Positions 23,814 to 34,265 of a DNA stretch of 64,000 nt are shown in pieces; position 1 is the stretch's first letter; the number at the start of each line of letters is the position of its first letter. A program made the position numbers and the translations under genes. Below the pieces are notes generated by a model. That model did no database searches. It had not been told where the DNA came from and worked only from the letters and a program-made list of their open reading frames with translations. This DNA is from Adiantum capillus-veneris (Eukaryota; Streptophyta; Polypodiopsida; Polypodiales; Pteridaceae): NCBI GenBank assembly GCA_014529385.2, contig CM043959.1, positions 64,305,753 through 64,369,752 on the forward strand, written 5' to 3'.

Positions 23814-26800
23814 ATGTCTGACGGTTTCAGTCAGATTGTTACTGAGAAGCTTGAGAAAAATAACTACCCTGCATGGAAGTTCAGAATAACAAATTTCCTA
23901 AAAGGAAAAGGTTATTGGGACTATGTAGAAGGAGACAATGAAAAGGAACCAGAGATTCCCGAGGCAAATGCTACAGCAGAACAAAGGAAAGCTTTGAGGG
24001 ACTGGCAACAAGGCCAGAGCAAAGTGATGTATTGGCTTTCTATGAGCATCACAGATGGCATGATGGGCTATCTACAGGATGCTGAAACCCCCGGCATTGC
24101 ATGGAAAAACTTAGGCAGAGTGTTCGAGGTGAACACCAAGGCCAGGAAGCTTCAACTAAAGTTGGAGCTAAATCAGGTTAAGAGGAACAACCTCTCCATC
24201 AATGATTATGCTTTGAAGATCAAGAGCATCATTGAGGCTCTTGGATCTATTAAAGTCTCAGTGGAAGACGATGACATTGTCCGTGCATGCTTGGATGGTC
24301 TAGGAGATGAGTATGTACATTTTAGGTCTTCCATGAATACAAGAGACGACATCCCCGTGTTCCAAGATTTGATTTCTATGCTTATTCTTGAGGAGAAGAA
24401 CCTTGACACATCTTCTTCTCATGGCAGAAATAATTCTGAACAGGCCTTCTATTCTAACTCCAACAGAGGTAGAGGTAGAGGTCGTGGTCGAGGCCCAAGG
24501 GGTTGCAGGGGCCAATTTCTGGAAGGTCAATCAAATCAAAACAATACAAGTGGCAGGGGAAACCAGTCTCAAGGTAGGGGGAGTCAAAGAGGTCGTGGTG
24601 CAGGATCAAGCAGGCAGCAACATACTCCAGATAGTAGAGAATGTTGGACTTGTGGTGAAAGAGGTCACATGTCACGTGACTGTCCAAAGGGAAAAGCAAG
24701 TAGAAAGAGAGAACAGGGCAACTATGCATCTACTAGCAGAGATGCAGATGACAGCAAAAACGAGCGCATGTTTGTTATGCAGCATGTAATGAATACAATG
24801 ACTGCAGAGAATTCCACCCAAGATGATGTTTGGTATGTGGATTCAGGTGCCTCTAATCACATGACGTCTCGTGGAGAGTGGTTTAGAGATATGCGCAAAC
24901 CAGATGTGTCAGGCTATGTGCAGACAGGAGATGACACAGCTCACCCCATTGCTCATGTAGGGGACATACCTCTAAATACGAAGAGTGGGAAATCAAAGTA
25001 CTTAGCAGATGTACTTCATGTCCCAAACATTACAAAGAATCTTGTTTCTGTTGGACAAATGGTTGAGCAGGGTTTGCAGGTTCGCTTCAATCCAAATGGC
25101 TGTTATGTAGAAGATTTCCAGAATGGCTATAAGCTGATCACAGAGGGCAAATGTGTGGGCAGAATGTTTACGCTGAATGTAGACATGCCTGAGGTAAAAG
25201 CTGCATTATTTGCACAGGGCACAGGTGTTGTGGCTGATGTTGACATTTGGCACAAACGCATTGGCCATGTCAATGAGCAGAGATTGCGCAGCATGCAATC
25301 AAAACACATTGTAAAAGGTTTGCCCAAATTCAAGGTGGATGGTATGCATAAAGTGTGTGCAGCATGCCAGTTTGGAAAACAGTCAAAGGGCTCATTTCCA
25401 CATGAGCGCAATGTATGTAAAAAGCCACTTGAGGTGGTGCACACAGATGTTTGGGGTCCAACCGATACTGCAAGTATACATGGTTGCAGGTATTATGTCT
25501 CTTTCATTGATGACCATACAAGGAAAGTATGGGTCTACTTCATGCGTAACAAAAGTGAAGTGTTTGGTCACTTTCAAGACTTCAAAGTCATGATTGAGAA
25601 GGAGACAGATATGCAAATCAAGACATTGAGGTCAGATGGAGGGGGAGAGTACTTCTCCAATGATTTTTCAGATTTTTTGCGAATGCATGGTATACACAGG
25701 CAGTTTACATGCAGATATACTCCACAGCAGAATGGGGTCGCAGAAAGGAAAAACAGGCACATTGCAGAGGTTGCACGTGCATTGATGAATGAGAAGAACA
25801 TGCCTCATCATTTCTGGGCTGAAGCTGTAAATACAGTTGTGTACATTATGAACAGGACACCTACAGCTGCGGTGCATGATGTAACACCTGAGGAAAAGTT
25901 TACAGGTACAAAGCCTGATTTGGCACACTTGAAAGTGTTTGGCTGCATAGCTTACGTGCATGTACCAGATGAGTTGCGTAGGAAATTGGATCCTAAAGCA
26001 GAGAAATGTATTCTTGTGGGATATTCCCTTGAACAAAAGGGGTACAGGTGCTACAATCCTACTACACGAGAATTACGAGTGAGCAGAGATGTAGTCTTTG
26101 ATGAGATGAGCAGCTGGTACAGTAATGCACATGGCACTATTGGGGCTGATGTAAAAGATGATGTGGTTGTACAAAATGTGAGGCCACAGTCACAGGTTTT
26201 GAGTGGACCACAAGAGTCCTCTTCTCGTGGCTCTGTTGAGAAACCATGGAATGGTAGACTACGTACGCAGGTTACTCCACCAACAGGTACAGGGAATGTA
26301 TCACGAAAAGGAAAGGAAAAGGTTGATGAACCTCCCTTTATGGCTGATGCATCATCAGGTTTTTCACATGTAGACATGGATTCAGATGGTTCTGAACAAA
26401 GTCTTGATGAGGAATTTGGAATTCCGGCTGTCACGACACCTGGTGTAAGGAAAGTACAAGAAGATGCTAGAGGGCAAAGGAGTGACCCAGGACCGCGCAG
26501 ATCTAATAGAGTCAGAAATCCAGTTCAGAAATTGACTTATGATGGGTATCTAGCGCATCACCAAGCCTACATGGCTAAGGTGATACAGGATGTGGAGCCC
26601 ACATGTTTTGAGGATGCAGTTGGAAATGTGCATTGGGATGATGCAATGAATGAAGAGATGGCTGCATTGGAAGCAAATGACACATGGGAGTTGGTGCCAT
26701 TGCCAAGTGGCAAGAAAGCTATTGGCTGTAAATGGGTGTATAAAACCAAGCATAAGGCTGATGGTAACATTGAGCATCACAAGGCAAGGCTGGTCGCAAA

Positions 26801-28163
26801 GGGTTATGCACAGACGTATGGCATAGACTATGAGGAGACCTTTGCTCCAGTGGCAAAGATGACGACAGTGAGAGCTGTCATAGTAGTGGCTGCATCTAGA
26901 GGATGGATTATGCATCAAATGGATGTAAAGAATGCCTTCTTGAATGGTGAGTTGCAAGAGGAAGTGTATATGGATCAGCCACCTGGTTATGTCGATCCAG
27001 GTTACCCAGATTATGTATGCAGACTTCTCAAAGCTTTGTATGGTTTGAAGCAAGGCTCTAGAGCATGGTATGACAGGATTGCCAAGTATCTTGTCAGTAT
27101 TGGTTTTAGGAGAGCTCACGCTGATCATTCACTCTATGTACGTGAGAGTGATGTGGGGATTGTGGTCATTACCATATATGTAGATGACCTTATTATTGTT
27201 GGTGACAATGCTATGGAGATTGACCATGTGAAGGGTCTTCTCAAACAGGAGTTTGAAATGAAAGATTTAGGCGAGTTGCGCTACTTTCTTGGCATTGAGG
27301 TGATCAGGACTCCAGAGGGTGTATGGCTATCACAGAGACAGTATGCTTTGGACATGTTGTCAAAGTATGGTATGGTTGATTGTAAGCCAATTTCTATTCT
27401 CTTGGATGTGAATGCAAAGCTGAGTGCAGCTAAGGGTGATGTTGTTGAGGATGTCAACATGTACAGGAAGATTGTGGGTAGTCTAATCTACTTGACTATC
27501 ACAAGGCCAGACTTGAGCTACACAGTAGGCTTGGAGAGTCAGTTCATGCAGCTTCCGAGGAAGCCACATTTGGATGGAGTACGACGCACACTTAGGTATG
27601 TGCAAGGTACTCTTGACTACGCATTGTTCTATGCAGCAGATGCACCATTAGCATTGTATGGGTATACAGATGCAGATTGGGCAGGTAGCATTGTTGATAG
27701 GAGATCTACGAGTGGCTTCATGTTCTCTTTTGGGAGTGCTGCTGTTACTTGGAGCAGCAAAAAGCAGCCTACGGTTGCTTTATCGAGCACAGAGGCCGAG
27801 TACAGAGGTGCAGCAGTTGCGGCGTGCGAGGTAGCTTGGCTACGCACATTACTTGAGGACTTGGGAGTGCAGGTGGACCAGCAGATTTTCATCCATTGTG
27901 ACAACCTCAGCAGCATGCAGTTGGCTAGGAACCCAGTGTTCCATGCCAGGACCAAACACATAGAGGTCCATTACCATTACGTTCGAGAGCGAGTGTTGGC
28001 GGGCGACATCGACTTGGTCTACGTCAGCACAGAGGAGCAGATAGCGGATATCTTTACCAAGGCCCTCGGAGCTGAGAAGCTTCGACGTTTCCGGACTATG
28101 CTTGGACTCTGCGACATGCAGAGCTCGAGGGGGAGTGTTGAGATGTCGAGCTCTACACCTTGA
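23814..28163 (+). CDS. COP-B Gag-Pol polyprotein, 1449 aa
   Basis: One frame encodes the whole Copia polyprotein, which is processed by its own protease. In order: a UBN2-type gag (about residues 1-210), an RGG-rich stretch (about 217-270), the CCHC knuckle CWTCGERGHMSRDC (about 277), the protease site DSGAS (about 343), the GAG-pre-integrase HHCC (HKRIGH about 479, CAACQFGK about 515), integrase catalytic Asp in HTDVWGP (about 544), Asp in RSDGGGEY (about 607) and Glu in NGVAERKN (about 643), RT starting KWVYKTKHKADG (about 972) with YVDD (about 1122), and RNase H with TDADWAG (about 1284), STEAEY and HCDN. The length of 1449 is normal for Copia. The start is the first Met after the PBS leader. 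The stop lies 28 bases inside the 3' LTR. No missing catalytic residue was seen. Confidence 0.95.
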   Translation: MSDGFSQIVTEKLEKNNYPAWKFRITNFLKGKGYWDYVEGDNEKEPEIPEANATAEQRKALRDWQQGQSKVMYWLSMSITDGMMGYLQDAETPGIAWKNLGRVFEVNTKARKLQLKLELNQVKRNNLSINDYALKIKSIIEALGSIKVSVEDDDIVRACLDGLGDEYVHFRSSMNTRDDIPVFQDLISMLILEEKNLDTSSSHGRNNSEQAFYSNSNRGRGRGRGRGPRGCRGQFLEGQSNQNNTSGRGNQSQGRGSQRGRGAGSSRQQHTPDSRECWTCGERGHMSRDCPKGKASRKREQGNYASTSRDADDSKNERMFVMQHVMNTMTAENSTQDDVWYVDSGASNHMTSRGEWFRDMRKPDVSGYVQTGDDTAHPIAHVGDIPLNTKSGKSKYLADVLHVPNITKNLVSVGQMVEQGLQVRFNPNGCYVEDFQNGYKLITEGKCVGRMFTLNVDMPEVKAALFAQGTGVVADVDIWHKRIGHVNEQRLRSMQSKHIVKGLPKFKVDGMHKVCAACQFGKQSKGSFPHERNVCKKPLEVVHTDVWGPTDTASIHGCRYYVSFIDDHTRKVWVYFMRNKSEVFGHFQDFKVMIEKETDMQIKTLRSDGGGEYFSNDFSDFLRMHGIHRQFTCRYTPQQNGVAERKNRHIAEVARALMNEKNMPHHFWAEAVNTVVYIMNRTPTAAVHDVTPEEKFTGTKPDLAHLKVFGCIAYVHVPDELRRKLDPKAEKCILVGYSLEQKGYRCYNPTTRELRVSRDVVFDEMSSWYSNAHGTIGADVKDDVVVQNVRPQSQVLSGPQESSSRGSVEKPWNGRLRTQVTPPTGTGNVSRKGKEKVDEPPFMADASSGFSHVDMDSDGSEQSLDEEFGIPAVTTPGVRKVQEDARGQRSDPGPRRSNRVRNPVQKLTYDGYLAHHQAYMAKVIQDVEPTCFEDAVGNVHWDDAMNEEMAALEANDTWELVPLPSGKKAIGCKWVYKTKHKADGNIEHHKARLVAKGYAQTYGIDYEETFAPVAKMTTVRAVIVVAASRGWIMHQMDVKNAFLNGELQEEVYMDQPPGYVDPGYPDYVCRLLKALYGLKQGSRAWYDRIAKYLVSIGFRRAHADHSLYVRESDVGIVVITIYVDDLIIVGDNAMEIDHVKGLLKQEFEMKDLGELRYFLGIEVIRTPEGVWLSQRQYALDMLSKYGMVDCKPISILLDVNAKLSAAKGDVVEDVNMYRKIVGSLIYLTITRPDLSYTVGLESQFMQLPRKPHLDGVRRTLRYVQGTLDYALFYAADAPLALYGYTDADWAGSIVDRRSTSGFMFSFGSAAVTWSSKKQPTVALSSTEAEYRGAAVAACEVAWLRTLLEDLGVQVDQQIFIHCDNLSSMQLARNPVFHARTKHIEVHYHYVRERVLAGDIDLVYVSTEEQIADIFTKALGAEKLRRFRTMLGLCDMQSSRGSVEMSSSTP
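28120..28135 (+). other. COP-B polypurine tract
   Basis: AGAGCTCGAGGGGGAG ends directly before the 3' LTR. It is also coding (C-terminus of the polyprotein). Confidence 0.85.
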
Positions 28164-28457
28164 GCTGGCATCCACTACGGGTCTTGGCCGCTTACGGCAT
28201 TTACTCACTGGCGCGTTAGGTGACCGACACGGAGGATCTCTGCCAGTGATTCTACAGCTGGACTACACTTATAGTGCCAGCCTAGTACGCTTCTAGCGAG
28301 TTCACACTCAGTGACCGCATGTACATATGTGCTACTTTTCAGCTTTAGCACTAAGTCATTTTGTACTTTTTTTTCTGTGAAGAAGAAGAAGAAGCTTTCC
28401 ATCTCTGTGTGCTTTGTGCTTGTCTTGTGTAGCTCTCTTGCATCCTCATTCTTTACA
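28136..28457 (+). repeat. COP-B 3' LTR
   Basis: A 322-bp copy of 23179-23500. Differences: G for A at about 28180, one extra T in the poly-T, one C missing in the TCTCGTG segment. Confidence 0.95.
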
Positions 28458-28462
28458 CAAGG

Positions 28463-29390
28463 GAGGGTGCGGTTGAGGGGTGATGGGGTGAGGAGAGAGA
28501 GAGGGATATTATCCTCTGCATGGTATCTCAAGAAACGAGAGGAGGGGAGAGAGTTAATGGGTGAAGGAAGATGACGAGCAGCTTCTGGGTAGGCGGTCCA
28601 AGTTACGGGATCATGGAGCCAGGGCTCCATCCTGTAGTAGTGACGGGCCATGAGCTTGGCCGCTTGTGCTACAAGGTGATGGCAAGGGTGAGGGGACGGG
28701 GCTTTTGACGATGAGGACCAAGGGGGGGCTAGGTGGGGTGTGTGTGTTTTTGTATAGGCAACGGGAGAGACTAGAGAGAGAGAAAGAGAGAGAACGACTA
28801 GAGAGAGAGACTATAGAGAGAGAAAGAGAGAGAACGACTGCACTTGCACCCTCATAGGTTGCCAACAAGAGCTAGAGAGAGAGAGAGAGAGAGAGACGTT
28901 CTCAATGGGAAATGAGAGAGAGAGAGAGAGAGAGTGGATGAGGGGGAGAGAGTGTGTGCTGAGAACGAGAGAGGAGGGAGAAGGTGGAGAACGAGGAAGA
29001 GAGAGAGGTTTTGGACTAGAGAGAGAAAGAGAGAGAGATATATAATCCCTTGCGCCCTATGGGCTCGACCGAAAAGAGAACGAGAGAGGGAGGAAGGAGA
29101 CTGAGTGGGAGAGAGAGATGCTGAGAGAGCGGGTGATGAGAGATAGGGCGAGGGTAAGTTGGTGGATGTGTGTGAAGCTTTTGCAGAATGGGGTTGACGA
29201 GCGAGGCCATGAGGGTGATAAGGTTGGCCAAGTGAGGGGGGCCATGTGACGAGGCCATGCCAGTAAAAGCTAGGGCCGTGAGGTCGACCAAGGCATTGCC
29301 GAGCCCTCCGACGGTGTCGCCAAGGCTTCGGGCAGAGGAAAGATAATATTTTTTCTTTTTTTTCCCTTGATTTCCAAAAATTGGCTATCA
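28463..29390 (-). repeat. LARD-E left LTR, portion after COP-B
   Basis: Continues from the COP-B insertion point; matches the right LTR at 42136-42500 (for example TTTTGACGATGAGGACCAAG). Its last 850 bp (28540-29390) have no right-LTR partner because the right copy breaks in a GA tract. Ends TTGGCTATCA, the inverted complement of the LTR start TGATAG. Rich in GA tracts (28870-28935). Confidence 0.8.
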
Positions 29391-29408
29391 TTAGCCCTCC
29401 CCTTTTGG
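29391..29408 (-). other. LARD-E polypurine tract
   Basis: On the minus strand CCAAAAGGGGAGGGCTAA directly precedes the LTR start TGATAGCC. Confidence 0.75.
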
Positions 29409-29569
29409 CTAGAGGCATTCATGTCTCTAGCCCTGACTTTGATCGTTCTTCAGCTAATTTGTAGGAGCCGATATCGAGTTGCCTTCTTAACTAGCCATTC
29501 CATTTGGCCATTGGTGAGATTTCTGGGATATTCATGAATCTGCAACAGGTCTGGGTGATAGCCTGTTCC

Positions 29570-30281
29570 TTAGAATAGTGTGGGTTGATTAGATGGGAAT
29601 CCCATGGCTTCCAAAACCTTTTTCCAGTGTCCTCCTGGATCCCAAGTGAAGAATAGAATCATTATCTGGAGTGTCCAAACAATAAAATTTGCATGCCAAA
29701 TGGGACCAAATTTGTAACTACCACTAGCGAGAGAAGAAATGAACATCTGGGCTCCTGCAAAGGCAGAATTGAAAATTATGATTCCCAAGAGTGTGCCAAG
29801 AATCCACCATAGATGGCCGCTTTGTTGGTGTGGTGAGCTCCGGTTGTCTTCAAAATCTTGCTTACTGCCGTGAGTGGAAAAGCTTGTAAGCATATCATGC
29901 TTCTCTTGGGTGTGCTCAAACATGTCAGTTGTCTTTTCTATGTTGATAGTAAGCCACCTACCTTGCGGCTTAAATACAAGCATGATCCACTTACCTCTCT
30001 CCAAAGAGAGGATGAACTATTTGTAAAAAATTTCACCAAATTGGGAATGAGGCCTTCATTCTTGCATTCTTCAGCCTTTTGTCTATCCATGGCTCCTTAA
30101 CTCTTATCTCCATCATGATCTTACCTCTATATGTTCTAGGGGTTAACCATAACCATAGGTCTGATGCATCCCATGCAAACACAATGCTGTGTTGTGGAGG
30201 AGTTTGGAACATCCTTAAAAGGGTTGGCAGCATGTTGATCATCAAACTCACTCTAAACATCCTTATATAAACTGGAGGCAT
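29570..30281 (-). pseudogene. LARD-E 3' ORF with hydrophobic segments, unknown function
   Basis: Two adjoining minus-strand frames. 30281-30033 has FAWDASDLWLWLTPRTYRGK and MMEIRVKEPWIDKRLKNA; after a TGA and a frame change, 30004-29570 continues ERGKWIMLVFKPQGRWLTIN, then a hydrophobic stretch (WWILGTLLGIIIFNSAFAGA about 29800) and a second (NFIVWTLQIMILFFTW about 29665). It sits where pol would be but no RT or integrase motif is present. It could be a membrane-directed (envelope-like) remnant, a captured host exon, or simply an unrecognised gag extension. The hydrophobic segments are what the sequence shows; the role is unknown. Confidence 0.45.
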
Positions 30282-31138
30282 TACCCATCTCCAAGTTTAT
30301 AACACCTTTCAGTAGACTAGAGGCATTACCCATCTCTAAGTCTATGCCACTACACAATAAAGTCTTGCTTGGCTGCCAAGCCTCTGGAATAATATCCAGC
30401 TCCAAACCTTCATTCATACTTACCTCTTTGTCATGGTCCCCTGGTGAAACTTCCTTGATGCAAGATTCCTTCAGCTTGCTACACTGTTCTTGGTCCATGC
30501 TGGTGCACACGCTTCTGTTTTCAAAGCCCTCCCCTTTGCTTAATATGTTCTCCATCTTCTGCAAAGCCTTGCTAGGCAGGCTGGTTTTCCTCTTCTCTTG
30601 TGTCTTCCATGCTCTTTGCATTCCTCTTACTTTGACGAGGCTTGATCAACACTTTACACCTTCTTACCCTTACTGCCCAATGCTGTCGATTGATTGCTTT
30701 GGTGTCTACTTCATTCAAGGTTAGAGATGTACTAGCATTTGAAACACGATTTTCTTGACTTACCTCCCTCATTGGGGTAGCATATTTTGATTCTTTAACC
30801 TCTTGTTCCACTGCTTCAGTCCTTTGAACAGACTTCTCGCTTGATCCTTCTTCTGTTATCTTCATCTTGACCTCTTTTGCAAGACCAATGACACTTGGTG
30901 TGCGGGTACCACTTGGGGGTGGGCATATAATGAGTGTAAGTGGTGATTGTGGTGGTGGTTGCATTGGTGGCTGTAGGAATTGAACTGGTGGAACTAGCTG
31001 TGGTTGCACGGCTGGTGGTGGGATTTGAACAGGTGGGATTGGTGGTCTAGGCGGCGGTGGTCTCTCTGTAGGGGGTGATAGTTGGTTCCTCCTACCTCCT
31101 CTATTATAGTTTTGTTGTGGTTTGGGACAGTAGTACAT
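30253..31138 (-). pseudogene. LARD-E Pro-rich and acidic linker region after gag
   Basis: Following the zinc knuckle, the minus-strand frame 31138-30572 is strongly proline-rich (PPPPRPPIPPVQIPPPAVQP) and then charged, ending RQSKRNAKSMEDTREE. A shifted frame (30621-30253) continues with KMENILSKGEG and ends in a tandem protein repeat, LEMGNASSLLKGV followed by LEMGNASSLYKDV (about 30255-30350), produced by a duplicated DNA unit. No catalytic motif is recognised. Confidence 0.5.
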
Positions 31139-31915
31139 ACCGTGACCATCTTCTCCGCAGTTGTAGCAGTGATACTTCCTGTTTTGTCATTGTGTTCTTC
31201 TCGGGTCTTGATCTCTTTCTTGATTCCTTCCTTGCTATATCAAGTGGATAGACAAATTCTACAATTGGTCAGTAATGTGGGCCAACATATCTTGTTGGTC
31301 ATTTCTTACCCCAGGAGCCGGTGGTGGTGGAGGAATGGTGGTTGTCGTGGTTGTTGGTCAACGCGATGTTCCTACTTCTGTTGACTCGATTTCTTTGGCT
31401 TTCATCCGCAGCTTCTTGTCCTTAAGGCGAGCAATCCCGACGGCTAACTCGTACATAGCCGGAAATCTACCCTTCACCTTCTCCTTGAGAAGCGGCCATA
31501 AGCCATGCGTGAACCGGTCCTTTTTTAGGAAATCGGGTGCAGCTTCCCCTCTTGCCAGTGACTCAACCCACCGTTCCCACAAATCCACAAATTTGGACTC
31601 ATAGGTGGCATATTCTAAAAGACCCTCGTGCTTCAAGTCTCTCAACTTGTGCCACAGCTTCTCTGAAGTGGTACCTCCCCCAAAGCGCCTCTTAAAAGCA
31701 GTTTTTAAGGGCTCCCAATCATCCTTAGTTGCTTGTGGAAGTGTGTTGTACCATGACCTAGCTTCTAGCTTCATGAGATGCTTAAAGATTCTAACCCGGG
31801 ATTCATCTGTATCTTTGTTGCTTACTACACATGCTACTTCAAAGTCATCTAGGAATTCTGTGGCCAAATCCTCCCCCTTCTTTCCTTTAAATGTTGGAAA
31901 TGCTACACTTGCCAT
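31125..31915 (-). pseudogene. LARD-E gag with CCHC knuckle
   Basis: The ATG at 31915 (MASVAFPTFKGKKGEDLATE) is chosen over the upstream Met because it begins the conserved gag homology. The core contains LEARSWYNTLPQATKDDWE, LKTAFKRRFGG, YESKFVDLWERWV and FTHGLWPLLKEKVKGRFP, typical of the retrotransposon gag family (GAG/RETROTRANS_GAG type). The first frame ends at about 31358 (VGTSR region); a CCHC knuckle CYNCGEDGHGMYYC follows at about 31126-31170. Gag can package RNA, so the element could be mobilised by helper RT and integrase. Confidence 0.78.
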
Positions 31916-31944
31916 GATTACCAAGAGAGAGCTAGAAAGACACA

Positions 31945-32767
31945 CTGCTTAGCTCGCAATCAAAAGTTTTTTGTTTCTTTTTTTCCTTTACAAGGAGGCG
32001 TGTATACCCTTTTACACTAGAACATAGATTAAAATCTCAAACGGTACATTGCCTTGTACCAAAGGTAAGACAAATGGCTGATCTGATGCCAGGACCTCAA
32101 ATAACTGCTCCCCACCCAGCATGGTGTCAATGAGATGCTGGTTGTGAGCCTTCAAGTCCAGTATTACCTTAATTGAGCGTACTCGTATCGGAATGTGTGA
32201 TCTGCCTTGAGGTAGGTTGTACTGATTCATGTGAAGCTTAGAGGTGCTTAGTCACTGTCCAAGCTTGTGGAAGAGGGTGGTGTTCTTTCCTGAAACAAGC
32301 TCAGTAGATCCCTATTCTCTTTGGTGAGAGCATGAGCATGTGCTTCCGTTATCTATGTTGCAGCATCAAGTGCGACTTGGAAACTGACTGTGATAATTAC
32401 CTCGGTGACTTGAGTTACCCGATTCTCAAAGTAGAATAGTGTTGATTCTCTATTGTGCAGAGCTCCCTCCATCTTGTTGTTGCAGGTTGGTTGTAGGTTG
32501 CGTACATGGTTTCGACTTTCTCCTTCTTCTTCTTGGCACCCGGCCTATGTACATCCACTGAGTTTGGCGTGTTGGTTGACTCTCCCATTGCAAATCGATT
32601 GCCATTACACCTGGCACTCGAGCTTTGATGGAGATGCAAAGTTCGTCTAGTTGTGGTTGGAGCTCTTCTTCTTTTGTCGTCTAGTTAGCGAACCCTGCTA
32701 ACCATTCATCCATCCACAAAAGTTTAGGGGTTTCAGTCTTGTAAACTGGAGGGTTTCATGAAAAGAT
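31945..32767 (-). other. LARD-E leader / untranslated region
   Basis: The stretch between the primer-binding site and gag. No supportable gene is seen; small open frames lack conserved motifs. Confidence 0.5.
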
Positions 32768-32784
32768 CCTCGGTGGGGGCGCCA
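32768..32784 (-). other. LARD-E primer-binding site
   Basis: TGGCGCCCCCACCGAGG on the minus strand, six bases from the LTR end at 32791; TGGCGCC starts are usual in plant Gypsy elements. Confidence 0.78.
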
Positions 32785-32790
32785 AGAAAA

Positions 32791-34265
32791 TGATGGTCGG
32801 AAATGACATGCCATATGGGGTGGCCTCTACACCACACATAGCCTAAACATCCCAAAGCATCATCTCAAGGTAGAAGTAATCCTATAGGTAGAGAGGGGGG
32901 GCACCACCTAGCATAAGTGCGGCTAGGACGCGGGATACATGCCCTAGGGTAGCAAAAGTGAGATTCCCTCTAGGTAACCAACATGAAATGGTGATACAGC
33001 AAACGTCCACATGTAGAAAATGCCTAGTCAACAGTTAGGAGTGTGTGTACGAGGGAGGTATGTGACAAGGTCGGAATGGAACTTACTGACTGATTGGAGA
33101 GGCCGCACGTGATGGAGCACAAGCAGAGTGATATACAAGAGATGAAACATCCCGCGAATGTGGGAAAGCAAAACTAAGGAGAACAGAGAATGGATCCCAA
33201 AGATCAAGACAACATAGCACCCTTTTATTGGCGATGATGATACTTACAAATGGTGGTCTTGACGGTTACAAACCTGGCTCTTGGCACTAGGGATGCATGA
33301 TGGAATGCGAGCGCCATATGGTGAATGGCAAAGTTGAAGTTAGCGGGAAGGTTAGTTGAGGGAAAACATCAAGACGATGCAACCACCAACGACATCAATC
33401 ACCAACACCGAGAGAGGCCCAAGGTAGCATGGTGTCGAGCCATTCAATTCAAGCGTGCTCATGTTGCCTTGCGGGATAGTAGTGACTATCTTATGTGCAT
33501 GGAGTGGTCGTGACTAGTAACTCAACCATGGTGTGGTGGAGAATGGGAAAATAGTGATGCTGCCAACGCTAAAATGCCCAAGCTTGCAACTCAACATGAT
33601 GCCATGAGCTCTCTAGCTTGGGGTGCATTATGTGCTTAGTGGTGCTTACAATGTAGAGTGCATGGAGCTAGTGTATTCCTCCTTCCCTTGTGTCTCGTGT
33701 CTCCTCTGTGCTTAGCGGAGGCCTCTTTATATAGGCTTGAGAGGTGGTCATTACCCAATGATCCTTGCAAATATCCACTGGTCATTGTAGAAGGTCTAGA
33801 TGCCTCTCTAGTAAGAGAGATAGAGAGAGAAAAGGTAGAGATAGAGAGAGGAAAGAGTGGGGTGGGGAGAGTTGTTTTTACAATCCACTAGCCACTTGGC
33901 TAGGTTATTAGGGAAGAGTGGAGTTCAATGAATTTACAAGGGTTTTGTTGATAGTTTGGGTGGTCGGTGTGAGGTTTAGGGCTGCCGGAATCGGTATTTG
34001 TTGCGAGAAGCTGAGATATTATGTGTTACCTTCTTTTGGTGCCGGTCGGGGGCGTGCCTTTGGTGCCACTTCTTGTTTTGGTGTTGGCGGCGTGCGAGTT
34101 GGCCATCTTCTTTTCTTTGGTGTTGATGTTGATTATTCTTTCTCGTCTTATTTCTTTGTGCATGCGTATATGCGTGTGCGTGTATGTGTTTATATACGTG
34201 CATGTTGGCATGCTTGTGGATGGGTATGTGTATGTATATAATTTGAATGTGGGTGTGTAAGTGTA
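32791..34265 (-). repeat. LARD-E right (5') LTR, first part
   Basis: Near-identical over its length to 20884-22360, with scattered substitutions and small indels (start TGATGG against TGATAG). Similarity ends at GTGTGTAAGTGTATG, where INS-G begins. Confidence 0.85.

Larger units (their letters stand above)
23179..28457 (+). mobile_element. COP-B: young, apparently intact Ty1/Copia retrotransposon
   Basis: The LTRs are 322 bp each (23179-23500 and 28136-28457) and differ by one substitution and two single-base indels. The target duplication CAAGG is at 23174-23178 and 28458-28462. The related LARD-E right LTR preserves the unoccupied site (GGTAGGCCAAGGGAGGGTGC near 42124-42143). It has a consensus PBS, a polypurine tract and one uninterrupted Gag-Pol ORF. 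This is the only element in the window that looks capable of transposition. Confidence 0.96.

Noticed and set aside
26550-27128. Antisense ORF of 192 aa inside COP-B
   Set aside because: Shadow of the RT coding frame on the opposite strand.
28205-29418. Minus-strand ORFs rich in Leu and Ser
   Set aside because: Lie in GA-tract LTR sequence with opposite-strand CTCT; no homology between LTR copies in frame.
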